64,000 nucleotides of DNA from the NCBI GenBank assembly GCA_946614435.1, contig CAMOGW010000008.1, positions 1-64,000 of the forward strand. The letters are read 5' to 3'. Numbering within the stretch: position 1 is the first letter of the stretch; every line of letters starts with the position of its first letter. The notes below the pieces were generated by a model, which saw only the letters and a program-made list of their open reading frames with translations, did not search any database and was not told the origin of the DNA. This document shows, piece by piece, positions 7,720 through 17,600 of the stretch. Origin of the DNA: an uncultured Prevotella sp. (GTDB taxonomy: Bacteria > Bacteroidota > Bacteroidia > Bacteroidales > Bacteroidaceae). The translations under genes were made by a program, and so were the position numbers.

Positions 7720-9198
7720 TTAGATCTCTGCACTGTTTTCAATAATTTCCCAGTGACCACTATAGCCACGACCGACATATCTGATATGAGCGAGTTTTGC
7801 AATATGGCGTTTGATAGTTCTAAGTCCCTTTTTACTTATTTCTGCCAATTCTTCGGTAGTGATCTTTGGATTTTTCCTAATCTGATCTTCAATCCATATA
7901 TCAAGTGCATAACCTTGAGTATCACCTTGAGTGCCACCTTGAGTGCCATCTTGAGTGCCACCTTGAGTGCCACCTTGAGGGACATCTTGAGGGACATCTT
8001 GAGGGACATCCACAGTTGAAAGCACAGTCACTTCAAATGCAGTCAACTTTGACACATCGAAAACAGCCTCCTTGTTGCCATTTTCAAGCAGCATATCCTG
8101 CACACGCCTTATACCTTGGTTGAACATATTGACATACTTCATCTCTTTCATGGCTTCCGCTATAATAGGATTGCGATAGTCGTTTACATTGGGAAAATTC
8201 TCAGGACGAGCCTCACCATATAACCCTCCGGCGTTCATAATTTCAATATGGTCGTCAAACTGATATAGCCGGATAGGCATATTCGATTGATAGTCACGAT
8301 GCATACAGGCATTCATCATCAACTCACGCAAAGCATTGTTGGGATAATTGATGACGGTCTTCTCACGGAACAGACTCACAGCGACGGGTCTTTGCGTGAT
8401 AACAGCATCACTGACAAAGGATTCCAATGCAGGCAGCAACTGGAAAAGCGGGCCCTGAAAACGTTTCTCGTTCAACACCTCTCCACCAATAGTCTTGCCT
8501 GCAAAGCGCACAAACTGAACGTATGCCCCTGGTAGATAATAGCGCGGATTTTTGCCAAACAAGATGAGAGCTGCGTATGTAGGGCAACCATGAATGCGGT
8601 CATACAGACGGACTGAAGCCAATTGCTCCTTGATGTCCCGTTTGTCATCAGCTAACACTTCTGGGGTTACTACAGAAGGCAGATACTCCTTCTTAATATA
8701 CTCCAGATTCAAGTCATCCAATGTAGCCCCAAGACAAGGTGTAGCATCAAAGGTTGCCATATATGCCATGCGTCGTTCCGTTAATATCCGTTCTTCCGCT
8801 TCACTGGCTATATCACGTCTGGGACCGATACGCACGAACACCCTTCCACGATACCGCACAGGAGGCAGCAGCGAAGGAGAAACCTCTGCCACCAGCAAAT
8901 CGCCATCAGGAAACTCCACCCGCTCTACCGTCATCACAGGCAATGGCAGGATGTTGCCATCCGAGCGGATGCCAGAAATCTTTTTCAGCAGAGCATCGTC
9001 CACCTTCAGTCCCGACAGCCGTCCGTCATCATAGGCACCTATCAGCAGATAACCCTTCTGACGAGAGTCTGGCAAATCATTGGAAAAGGCACAAATGGCT
9101 TCACAGAATTTATCCATATTCGTCGTGGATACCGTTCGCTCTACCCGGAAATTCTCCGTGCTGTGCAGCAATGCCTGTATTTCTTCTTTTGATATCAT
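7720..9198 (-). CDS. AlbA_2 / HATPase_c_4 putative regulator with winged-helix tail
   Basis: A 492-residue protein of the Schlafen-AlbA_2 family. The N-terminal AlbA_2 domain (about 1-130) includes GYLLIGAYDDGRLSGL. A GHKL-type ATPase segment follows, with N-box-like ALRELMMNACMHRDY and IEIMNAGGLYG. Then comes a low-complexity linker of eight four-residue repeats (DVPQ, GGTQ, DGTQ, GDTQ types), then a C-terminal winged helix (ITTEELAEISKKGLRTIKRHI). Such proteins are annotated as transcriptional regulators or ATP-binding proteins, often in accessory loci. It has its own promoter at 9245-9252 and probably also reads from YobI upstream. The linker is encoded by 12-bp direct repeats and may vary in length between strains. 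Confidence 0.8.
   Translation of the reverse strand: MISKEEIQALLHSTENFRVERTVSTTNMDKFCEAICAFSNDLPDSRQKGYLLIGAYDDGRLSGLKVDDALLKKISGIRSDGNILPLPVMTVERVEFPDGDLLVAEVSPSLLPPVRYRGRVFVRIGPRRDIASEAEERILTERRMAYMATFDATPCLGATLDDLNLEYIKKEYLPSVVTPEVLADDKRDIKEQLASVRLYDRIHGCPTYAALILFGKNPRYYLPGAYVQFVRFAGKTIGGEVLNEKRFQGPLFQLLPALESFVSDAVITQRPVAVSLFREKTVINYPNNALRELMMNACMHRDYQSNMPIRLYQFDDHIEIMNAGGLYGEARPENFPNVNDYRNPIIAEAMKEMKYVNMFNQGIRRVQDMLLENGNKEAVFDVSKLTAFEVTVLSTVDVPQDVPQDVPQGGTQGGTQDGTQGGTQGDTQGYALDIWIEDQIRKNPKITTEELAEISKKGLRTIKRHIAKLAHIRYVGRGYSGHWEIIENSAEI
7913..8010 (-). repeat. 12-bp tandem repeat encoding the Q-rich linker
   Basis: Eight consecutive near-identical 12-base units (CCTTGAGTGCCA-type, grading into TCTTGAGGGACA-type) lie in frame within the AlbA_2 gene. 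They encode xGTQ and DVPQ four-residue units. Because the unit is a multiple of three, slippage changes linker length without a frameshift. Confidence 0.9.
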
Positions 9199-9244
9199 AA
9201 TTACTTTCTTTTTGATTCAAATATTCTCTTACTTCTTGCGATTG

Positions 9245-9252
9245 CAAAGTTA
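9245..9252 (-). promoter_or_regulatory. -7 promoter element for the AlbA_2 gene
   Basis: TAACTTTG on the minus strand lies 46 bases before the ATG at 9198, in the short gap after the YobI stop. It matches the Bacteroidetes consensus exactly. No clear TTTG was found at the expected upstream distance. Confidence 0.55.
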
Positions 9253-9257
9253 AATCT

Positions 9258-12200
9258 TTAATTTATATTCCGCGTATTTATCTGATAGTATTTATCTTCT
9301 TCCTTATATGTAGATATAAATTTCCGATTAAGCAAATATAATATTAATTCTCTATTATAGTGCCCTTTATTTATCTTAGGACGTAAACCTTTCTGCATCG
9401 CAATTTCTGCATATTCTGCTCCCATCGTGCTTAGAGCCTCTTTAATAAATGCATCATTAATATCTTGATGTTCAACATAATGCATAAATGCTTTAACTTT
9501 CAGCTCTATATTATTCGATGCAGATATATAGTTGATAAAAACATCTTTCTTTTCTTTTAATCTATCCAAATTCCCATTGACAAAAAATAGGCAAATGGAG
9601 TTCGCCAAAGAAGTCGATATATTAAAATCAACTGGCAATGAATAAACCACCTGAACTTTTTCCTCCTTTTTTAAAGATGACGATTTTACTAATCCTTCTG
9701 CGATATCAGATGATAAGGGATATAAACTAATATCTTTGAGGTAATCTGTTTTATTATTGATGATAAAAGTAATTGTCAGTTGAGGATACTTTTCACATAT
9801 AAATTTGTAATAGTATTCATTAAACTTGATACCGCTTGTATCTATTAGATATGACATTCTATTACTTTCAAGTCCTGTTAAATCGTATGCGGTAAATATT
9901 CTATCAAAACTGTCCCTAAATTTCTTGTATGAAGAATAATTTAATACATTTGTTCCAACAAAATATGTAAACATTTTGCTCTTTATTGCTTCTGACAATA
10001 CAGATGTTGCTTTTACAGAACATAATTCGTCTATATTCTTTTCTATATAATCAACAAGTTCATCCCTTTTTATATTATCGTCTTCTTCATTGACAAAATC
10101 TTCAATATTCTCCCATCTGGGCTTCAAAATATTTGTCGCTATTGACATGATTTTCCTCTCGTTGTCTAAAATGTCAGACAAGTTATTTATCTTATTGACT
10201 TGCTTTCTTAAGTATTCTTTGGTCTTGTCACTAACTTGACATGTGTTTACAATACACAACAAATTCTCCTCTGTTTCTTCTACACTTGAATCGGGAAAGC
10301 ACCGGATGTATTCATCCATATTATTATCCATGTCATCCATAACATCAGTATTTCCAATTTCTCTAATCGTAGTCATGCTTGCCATGCGATAAGATGCGAT
10401 TTTATCTGGTGCCAAAAAAGATACGATACTTAATAGATTGTCTCTGCGACGTTCAAAAAAGCATCCATCAATTACATATGACATAAAATCAGGAGAAAGT
10501 GTGTTAGCGTTTAGGTTATAGAATCTTAGATTCCTTTTTTGAGTAACATTCATGATCCTCTTAAGTCCAATAATTCCAATACGTTCATTAAGCCAACCAA
10601 AATTATCGCACATATGGATATCAAAATCATCATTTTCTTTTCCAATGACATCAAAATTAACATATCTCAAAAACATCTCAAAGAAAATGTCAAAGCGACT
10701 TCTATCTCTTTCTTTTCCTTCATATAGACATTCTACATCAAAACGCGTCCATTTCGCAAATAGTCTTTCGAACAACACAGAACAATCGGCATGTGTCTTA
10801 TAAAAAGTAAGCACAAATTCTTTTTCTTTTTTGCTTACGATGTACTTTATTATTTTATCCAGTTTTGAAGAAATGTCTATATTGTCTACATGATCAGACA
10901 TGTATTTCACTAACGAAACATTTAATACTCCACCATTATTATATGATCTTGCAGGAATCTCTTCTATTACAGACTCAAATTTGCATAGTTGATATGTATA
11001 TTCTTTTTTGTTTCCAATTCTTAGGTCTGCAATGAAGTCTTTATCTTCTGGCATTAGGGTTCCTGGATAGAAATAGGAAATATAATCGTAATAAAATTCA
11101 TTTATATACCCTTCTTTTAATAAGAATTCAACAAGTTTTGTTTTGTCATCTAACTTGCTAATGTCAACATGAAAAGATTTTGCTTTTGGAATTCGAATCA
11201 GTTCAGAAATACTCATCTGCTGATATTTAGATATCACCATTTCTAACTGCTCTATTTCTTTCCTTTTTTGAGTAATTACTTCTGATTCGAAGTTCAATCT
11301 TTGTGTATAACTATATTCAGAATCAACAACCTTTTCAACGTCGCTAAATTTGATATCTAAGGTGTCTGTAGTTAAGTTGCTATTGTAGTAGTAATACTCG
11401 TATTGATTAAACTCATCATTAATCAGTTTCTTAAATTTGTTTTCATCATTAATGAGTTCCTTCGGGAGCATTTTTTCTCCTTTTTTTGTAATGAATCTAT
11501 AGATTCTTGGTTTTTCCTTCAAATACTCCATTACGTATAATGTCCTCAAGTCTTTCCCGTTGTCAATTCTGTTTTTTACAACTATTTCATTTAGTTGTAT
11601 TTCTAGTTCAGTCTTTTTCTTTTGACTTGATTCTGTAATTTCATCTATGTATTTATGTTTGCTTGAGATAATTGTATACACAACCCCTTTACGATTATGT
11701 AAGTCTGCAAAATCCTTGGGGAAATAATTTTTATAGACAATCATTCCTAAGAGATTCTTTGATGAAATCTTTTCGCCTATTTTGGACCGATATTGCAAAT
11801 ACTCATCAACTATATTATACAATATCCTCATGTCATCAATATAAAATCCAAGTTCCTTACAAGTTGTCTCAGTTATTTCATTAACTCCCTTTTCTTGTAA
11901 TGCAGATATCAGTTTGTCACAAGCGTTAGAAGAATTTACGACAGGTATAACTGTCGTTATATAATCAAAGAATTTAGTGCGATTTGTGTCATGGAAGATA
12001 TCATCCCTAACTGCATATATAAAAACTATACGTCTACCAATAGAAGTAGAGGCATTCAGTAATTGGTTTATCTCTCTCAACTTTAAAAAGATATGATTTG
12101 TATCAAATCTATCCAGATCTTCTATAATAACAACATTGTATTTTGTGACCTCAAAGAAATAAATTATCTCATCCAAATGTTTGTTAAATATGGATGTGTT

Positions 12201-13025
12201 TTCTTTAATATCAATCTCTCCATTCTTGAAATTCAGTTTGTTGATTTTAGAGTTATATGTTGAAACAATAATATAACTAAGGATATAGATGGATATGATT
12301 ATTAGATATAACATACATATTACATCCCATATTTGTTTCCATCTTTTACTGCACGAGAATACTTCACATAAAGAGTCTACCATTATAAAATTTGGCATAA
12401 ATAAGACAATTGCTGCAATTACAGCAACTATCAGTGAGGTCGAAATTGGCAAGGCCTTCTTCCATTTTATGTCCTGTATTCTTTTTAGTCTTGATTGTCT
12501 GAGTTTATGAGCCTTTTCTTTATATATGATTTGTTGAAGTATGCTATATTCTATCAGATGATTAATTGCATCCTTGTCTATTGTTTTTTGATTGTTGTTC
12601 GCTTTTGGTTTCATAGCGGGAACCATCTGCTTATTTGCTTCTTCATTTGTAGTTTTATCTTTTTCTACAAGTTCTTTATAAAGCGTGTCATCTTCCAAAG
12701 TGGCCAAAGAGATGCATAGATAGTTCGCTTTACGATAATCGCGCATTAGGGTTTGGAGAACAGAACTTTTCCCTGCTCCATATGGCCCTGTCAGTGCTAT
12801 ATTTTTGACATTTCTATTTCCAAGCTTATTGGCAATATCTTTTACTGGTCCATATTTAGGATTGTCATTCCCATTCTCGTCTTTAACCTCTATAAAAGCG
12901 GGTGCTAAATCAAAATGACTATTGTCATCTTTAAAATATCGAAGCAAAGGATCTTCATGTATAGACTTGATGCTGTCCACACATTGATTAAATCGTATAA
13001 CAAGGGACTTAATGCTAAATTTCAT
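9258..13025 (-). CDS. YobI-like giant membrane P-loop NTPase
   Basis: A 1255-residue protein. Walker A is GPYGAGKSS (80-88) and Walker B is VVIIEDLDRF (about 298-306). Two transmembrane helices (about 192-216 and 233-257) sit between them, an arrangement seen in KAP/YobI-type NTPases. The remaining roughly 900 residues are charged and helical with no motif I recognise. YobI-like NTPases are predicted membrane-linked components of toxin-antitoxin or antiviral systems; that role is inferred from family and context. The gene is strikingly AT-rich with AT-ending codons, unlike genes outside the island, which points to transfer. It lies 120 bases downstream of the next island gene. Confidence 0.75.
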   Translation of the reverse strand: MKFSIKSLVIRFNQCVDSIKSIHEDPLLRYFKDDNSHFDLAPAFIEVKDENGNDNPKYGPVKDIANKLGNRNVKNIALTGPYGAGKSSVLQTLMRDYRKANYLCISLATLEDDTLYKELVEKDKTTNEEANKQMVPAMKPKANNNQKTIDKDAINHLIEYSILQQIIYKEKAHKLRQSRLKRIQDIKWKKALPISTSLIVAVIAAIVLFMPNFIMVDSLCEVFSCSKRWKQIWDVICMLYLIIISIYILSYIIVSTYNSKINKLNFKNGEIDIKENTSIFNKHLDEIIYFFEVTKYNVVIIEDLDRFDTNHIFLKLREINQLLNASTSIGRRIVFIYAVRDDIFHDTNRTKFFDYITTVIPVVNSSNACDKLISALQEKGVNEITETTCKELGFYIDDMRILYNIVDEYLQYRSKIGEKISSKNLLGMIVYKNYFPKDFADLHNRKGVVYTIISSKHKYIDEITESSQKKKTELEIQLNEIVVKNRIDNGKDLRTLYVMEYLKEKPRIYRFITKKGEKMLPKELINDENKFKKLINDEFNQYEYYYYNSNLTTDTLDIKFSDVEKVVDSEYSYTQRLNFESEVITQKRKEIEQLEMVISKYQQMSISELIRIPKAKSFHVDISKLDDKTKLVEFLLKEGYINEFYYDYISYFYPGTLMPEDKDFIADLRIGNKKEYTYQLCKFESVIEEIPARSYNNGGVLNVSLVKYMSDHVDNIDISSKLDKIIKYIVSKKEKEFVLTFYKTHADCSVLFERLFAKWTRFDVECLYEGKERDRSRFDIFFEMFLRYVNFDVIGKENDDFDIHMCDNFGWLNERIGIIGLKRIMNVTQKRNLRFYNLNANTLSPDFMSYVIDGCFFERRRDNLLSIVSFLAPDKIASYRMASMTTIREIGNTDVMDDMDNNMDEYIRCFPDSSVEETEENLLCIVNTCQVSDKTKEYLRKQVNKINNLSDILDNERKIMSIATNILKPRWENIEDFVNEEDDNIKRDELVDYIEKNIDELCSVKATSVLSEAIKSKMFTYFVGTNVLNYSSYKKFRDSFDRIFTAYDLTGLESNRMSYLIDTSGIKFNEYYYKFICEKYPQLTITFIINNKTDYLKDISLYPLSSDIAEGLVKSSSLKKEEKVQVVYSLPVDFNISTSLANSICLFFVNGNLDRLKEKKDVFINYISASNNIELKVKAFMHYVEHQDINDAFIKEALSTMGAEYAEIAMQKGLRPKINKGHYNRELILYLLNRKFISTYKEEDKYYQINTRNIN

Positions 13026-13060
13026 TTCTTTTTTCTTTTATAATAAACATCTCTTTTGGA

Positions 13061-13094
13061 GTTACCTACTAAATGTATCGTAGTTACCCACTAA
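13061..13094. promoter_or_regulatory. Direct repeats upstream of the YobI-like gene
   Basis: GTTACCTACTAA (13061-13072) recurs as GTTACCCACTAA (13083-13094), 22 bases or two helical turns apart, in the 120-base gap before the YobI-like start. A third partial GTTAC follows near 13111. The spacing suits a dimeric regulator on one DNA face, but no regulator is known. Confidence 0.4.
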
Positions 13095-13145
13095 CTCATA
13101 AGAGTTAAGCAGTTACTTGAAATGTAATCATCTATCTTTTGCTCG

Positions 13146-13970
13146 TCACTCATAATCACATTCAATATCTAAATAAACATTCTCTTTCAAATACAAAGCC
13201 AATTCTTTGTGTGGTTTTATTATTTTGTTGAAAGTTTCTTGCGCTATATTTGCAATCCAATTCTCTGAACCTTCTGGAGGTGTTTGCCCCAAGTCTAAAT
13301 AATCCACATAATTCGAAGCCATACAATACTGTGGGTTAAGATATAAGCATGACGCAAAGTGGAAAAGGAACAAATCATTTATACAGGTATCTAATAAGTT
13401 CAGATATTTTGTTCTATATTGATTATGTATTTCATTGTCATTAGTTATCATCCACTGGTAACTATTCATATGCATATTATCATCTAATATATCCCTGATC
13501 CTTCGATACCTTTTCTCAAAATCGAAAAAACAGAATAGAGACTTATATGATTCTGAACGCTCAAAATATTTTATCACGTCACCATACTTGGGCATTTTGA
13601 AGTTCTCTTCTATCCATTTTTTTACACGTTCTGCAGTTAGCAAGAATACTTCAGGATTTTTTCTTTTTTGTTCTTGCCGATATACCGTAAAATATATATC
13701 AAGAAGTATCTCGTCAAAGTACTTCCTTACGATAGCAAAAGCGTCATTAATATGTGCTTTATTCAATAACAAGCATACAGAATCTATCGTTCCCTTTATT
13801 GAACTAAAAATATAAGTGTCAATATTTGGAAAAGTTCCAGGAAGACCTTCAGGCAAGAAGCTAAAAGAACTATATGATAGGAAATCATAGAAATCATTTA
13901 TAGAATCCAAGTTTTTAAAGATTATATGTTCCCTATATTCTTTAGGCAATTTTTCTTTTGTCCACTGCAT
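13146..13970 (-). CDS. Hypothetical protein of the defence island
   Basis: A 274-residue protein that I do not recognise. It is predicted soluble and largely helical, with many aromatic and charged residues (NDFYDFLSYSSFSFLPEGLPG, FDEILLDIYFTVYRQEQKRKNP) and no visible nucleotide-binding or nuclease motif. It has no signal peptide. AT content matches the flanking YobI-like and DUF4145 genes, so the three were probably acquired together. It begins 32 bases after the DUF4145 stop, which supports co-transcription. A HEPN-like helical fold is possible, but no R-x4-6-H motif is convincing. Confidence 0.6.
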   Translation of the reverse strand: MQWTKEKLPKEYREHIIFKNLDSINDFYDFLSYSSFSFLPEGLPGTFPNIDTYIFSSIKGTIDSVCLLLNKAHINDAFAIVRKYFDEILLDIYFTVYRQEQKRKNPEVFLLTAERVKKWIEENFKMPKYGDVIKYFERSESYKSLFCFFDFEKRYRRIRDILDDNMHMNSYQWMITNDNEIHNQYRTKYLNLLDTCINDLFLFHFASCLYLNPQYCMASNYVDYLDLGQTPPEGSENWIANIAQETFNKIIKPHKELALYLKENVYLDIECDYE

Positions 13971-14002
13971 ACAACTGTTGTTTGTGATATTTTGTAATAG
14001 AG

Positions 14003-14674
14003 TTATAGTAGGGGCATTTCTTCTAATAGTCTTTTTGTCTCAACTTCTGATTCTATCCAACGTATTGTCAAATCAATCATTCCAATTAAATCTTTTATAT
14101 CTTTATCTTCCCACTTTCGGACATAATGAGTTTCGTCATTTCCAATCCAAGTTGCCCTTGCTGCAACAGCTTTGATGTTTGTGCTTGAAATATCTTCTTT
14201 TATACATTTAGAAAGATTCTTCTGCTTGATTCCATCTTTCCTTTCCTCCTCAATCGAAGACATGATATAATCTTTAATCAGAAACTCTAAAGCCTTTCGA
14301 TATCCAACTCCGCAAATTTGAGATAGATTCATTTGCTGTGCCGCATATGCTTGATTATAAATTTCACAAAAAGACGGTGATATTTCCTTTATAATGTCAC
14401 TAAACTTTTTCCTGTCCATACTAGCATTGGCTTGTATTTCAGAAAACACATAGTAAGACCTATTTAAAACGTACTTTGCCAAAAATGTCTCTCCACAAGT
14501 CGGGTTCGTGCATTGACAAAAAACGCTTAATAGGGTATCTGTCTTTTTGCGCGCATAAACGAATTGAGGAATCATTGCCACTTTACAATGTGGGCATCTC
14601 ACAGAGTTCTTCTGTATGTCAGAAGAAGTTTCGCTACCACTGGCGTTTTTATAATGAATTTTTGTATAATCCAT
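14003..14674 (-). CDS. DUF4145 protein with N-terminal zinc ribbon
   Basis: A 223-residue protein. A zinc-ribbon-like N-terminus has RCPHC (about residue 28) and later CQCTNPTC. A HEPN-like DUF4145 domain follows: GVGYRKALEFLIKDYI and, near the end, ATWIGNDETHYVRKWED, where the N-D-E-x-H core is typical. DUF4145 domains recur as separate proteins or fusions in restriction-modification loci, and this gene lies 13 bases downstream of a methylase gene. A role as an accessory of that system is inferred from position. The gene shares the AT-rich composition of its island neighbours. Confidence 0.8.
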   Translation of the reverse strand: MDYTKIHYKNASGSETSSDIQKNSVRCPHCKVAMIPQFVYARKKTDTLLSVFCQCTNPTCGETFLAKYVLNRSYYVFSEIQANASMDRKKFSDIIKEISPSFCEIYNQAYAAQQMNLSQICGVGYRKALEFLIKDYIMSSIEEERKDGIKQKNLSKCIKEDISSTNIKAVAARATWIGNDETHYVRKWEDKDIKDLIGMIDLTIRWIESEVETKRLLEEMPLL

Positions 14675-14687
14675 AAATGAAATTTTG

Positions 14688-17600
14688 TTATTCTTCGTTT
14701 AATTCATCACCCATACGATATTTGATGTCGTAGTTGATGATGAAGTCTAATTCTTCTTCGGTGAAACCGTAATGAGAGGCGAGAAGTTTGTCTATCTCGT
14801 CAATGATAGGTTTTGATAGTTTCATATAAAACTCATCGTATTCTACCTTGCCGGTTGATTTATATACATAAACACGACGACGCGATTTCGATAACACATC
14901 TTTAGTTAGTTCTTTATTTATATTCGTTAGTTGTTTCCTTAAAAGACTATTTGTTTGCAATTTGAAGCTAAAGATTTCAGGCGAATTCACATTATAACAA
15001 GAAGAATGAGAAATCCACCACAGAAAGAAAGTTGTACTGTTAAATACTGCACATCCACATTCTTTTTCTTCCTCCGTGTTAAAACACATTTTTTTGAGAT
15101 GACGAGATACGATTTCTCCATCTCTTTCACTACAGAAATATGGTACAAAGGAATGGGCTCTCATCCAGTTTACAGGAGCATCATTATATAAACAAAATTC
15201 CTTTCCGATATTTAGGTAAAACTGCTTTTGATCATTTTGGATTTTAGTTGCAATTGATATAAACAGCGGACTCGATATTTTAGGAATAATATTCTGATAA
15301 GAATAATCTTCGATGCTATTATACATAATCAATGCTGTAAAAAGATGCTTTCTCTCTTCTGCAAGCCATCTGGTGTACTTAGTTGAATAGCGTCCTTTTC
15401 CTTTATTAGTTACGAAGAAAATGGTAAGACGGAATTTTACACCCTCAAAGAGCCTTTGGGGATTTGCATCTGCACTTAAATTTAAGTGCAGATGCAAACC
15501 GAAGGTTTCGTAAAAATGTGTAACAAGAGGCGACATTCGCTCAGTACTATGTCCACTTAATGGAACAATCATGCTCATGTATGAAGACTTGTTTATAATC
15601 TCTTTTGAGCGTTCCATTACATAAGCATACAGATTTCCACAAGAAATAGTCTTGTAACCACTTAACTTGTAAATATCTGAAATGGCAACACCATTCACTT
15701 TTTTATTATACTCCACATACGGCGGATTACCAATAATCACATCAAAGCCTCCGTGGTCGTTGATGATCTCGTAGAACTCAGCCAACCAGTGGAAGGGCTG
15801 GTGTGAACTGAGCCAGGCATCGTAATTGATAGTGGAAGATACGGAGCCATACATCTGACGGTTCAGCAGGTCGTTGAGGGTAGCAAGACGAACTTTCAAG
15901 TCGTGCTTGGCGCGTTTGAAGGCTACCATATCCTCTGCCTGCGTCAGTTGGATGGTCTTGAACACATCGTAGGTCAGTGACACCTTCTCCATTTCCTCCG
16001 TCACCTTGTTGCGGAACTCTTCTGCCGTGAAGAAATCGGAATAGGCAATGCCTGCCTCTAACTCCTTCTTCGTGGCATAGCCCACAAGGGTATTGCCACA
16101 GCGGATGTTGAAGTCGATGTCGGGCAGCGGGTCGAGACCTAAGTTGGGGTCGCGCTTATCGACATCCACTACTGCCACCATCTTTAGGAACAGGCGGAGT
16201 TTGGCAATCTCAGTGGCCTCTACCATAATGTCAACACCATAGAGGTTGCGTAGGATGATGCTCTTGTAGATGAAGTACTGGATATTGGAGCGGTATTTGT
16301 TTTGTATCTCCTGCAACTGACGGGTGAAAAGATGCAGGTTCTTCTCGTGGAACTCCTGCATACGTGAGATGCACACCTCATAAAGTGGTTCAAGGATGTT
16401 GAGAGCAGCAAAGAGGAAGGCCCCAGAGCCGCAAGTGGGGTCGAGAATGGTGACACGCTGTAAGGCATCGTAGAAATACTCCACAAACAGGTGGTTACGC
16501 GTCTGCGACAGATAGTCGTAGGCAAACTGCCGGATGTCAAGATTGTAGGTGATGAAATCGTTGATGGCGGTAATCTCACTATTCTCTATCTTCGCCTTGA
16601 TGCTGCGGTATCGCTGCAGCCGCTCGATGGTCTCTCGCCAAATCTCGGTAGGCAGTGCCAAGGCGTCTGGTGTGCGCTCGTTCCAATGACTGCGACGCTC
16701 CAAGAGATTGGGCTGCGTGGTATCAATGCCAACGGCTATTTCCTCTGGGATGGGCTGGTCGTGGCCCTTCTTTACTGCATCAAAGATGTATCGGTCGCCA
16801 CTGTCGCGGAGGAACTGCCACAGTTCGCCGTTGGCCTTGAAGAGTTTTTCGTCTTTCTGTTTCACAGCATCCATCAGATAAGGAATGATGGTGTTGCGAC
16901 CTATGTACTCCGTGATGTCTTCCTTGGTGTAGTAGGCTCCCATCTGGGCACGGTCGTTGATGTACTGCTCGAAGATATAGCCCAACACGTCGGGATTAAT
17001 GTCACGCCCCGTGGCCGTCATGCGGTCGTCGAGGTGCCAGTGCCACTTGTCGAAGAAATCGAAGAGACTGCGGAAAGCCTCGTCGGCTATATCAAGGCCA
17101 GCATAGTCCTGCTCTATCTGGTGAACATCGAACATGCCGCCGTTCAGATAGGGGATGCGCCCATAGACGGATTCAAACGCCTGGTCGTGGTGGGGTGCGT
17201 TCAGTCCGTCGTGGAACAAACTGACGAGGAAACCTTTGTAGAACTTGTTGAAGAAACGGTCTTCACCCTCGTTCTCCTGTGTCCACTCCAACTTATGGCG
17301 CAAGTAATCGACATCGCCATCGAGGAAGCCTTTCTTCTGGATGAAGTAGCAGAACATAAGTCGGTTGAGCATGACACTTGTGTACCACTGTTTGTTCTTG
17401 TTGTCCTTATCGGCCAGTTGGTCGTCAATACCCGTAATGAACTTGGCGAAATTGGTGTGCTCCTTCTTGAAGCCAGCATAGAAGTCCTTGGTGATCTTCT
17501 CGGAGTTGATGAGGAAAGCCGCCTGCACCTTCTCGATGATGTCAAGGATGGTGGGTGTCTCGTCGTCGAGCGAGAAAGACAAACCTTCCATCTTCTCAAA

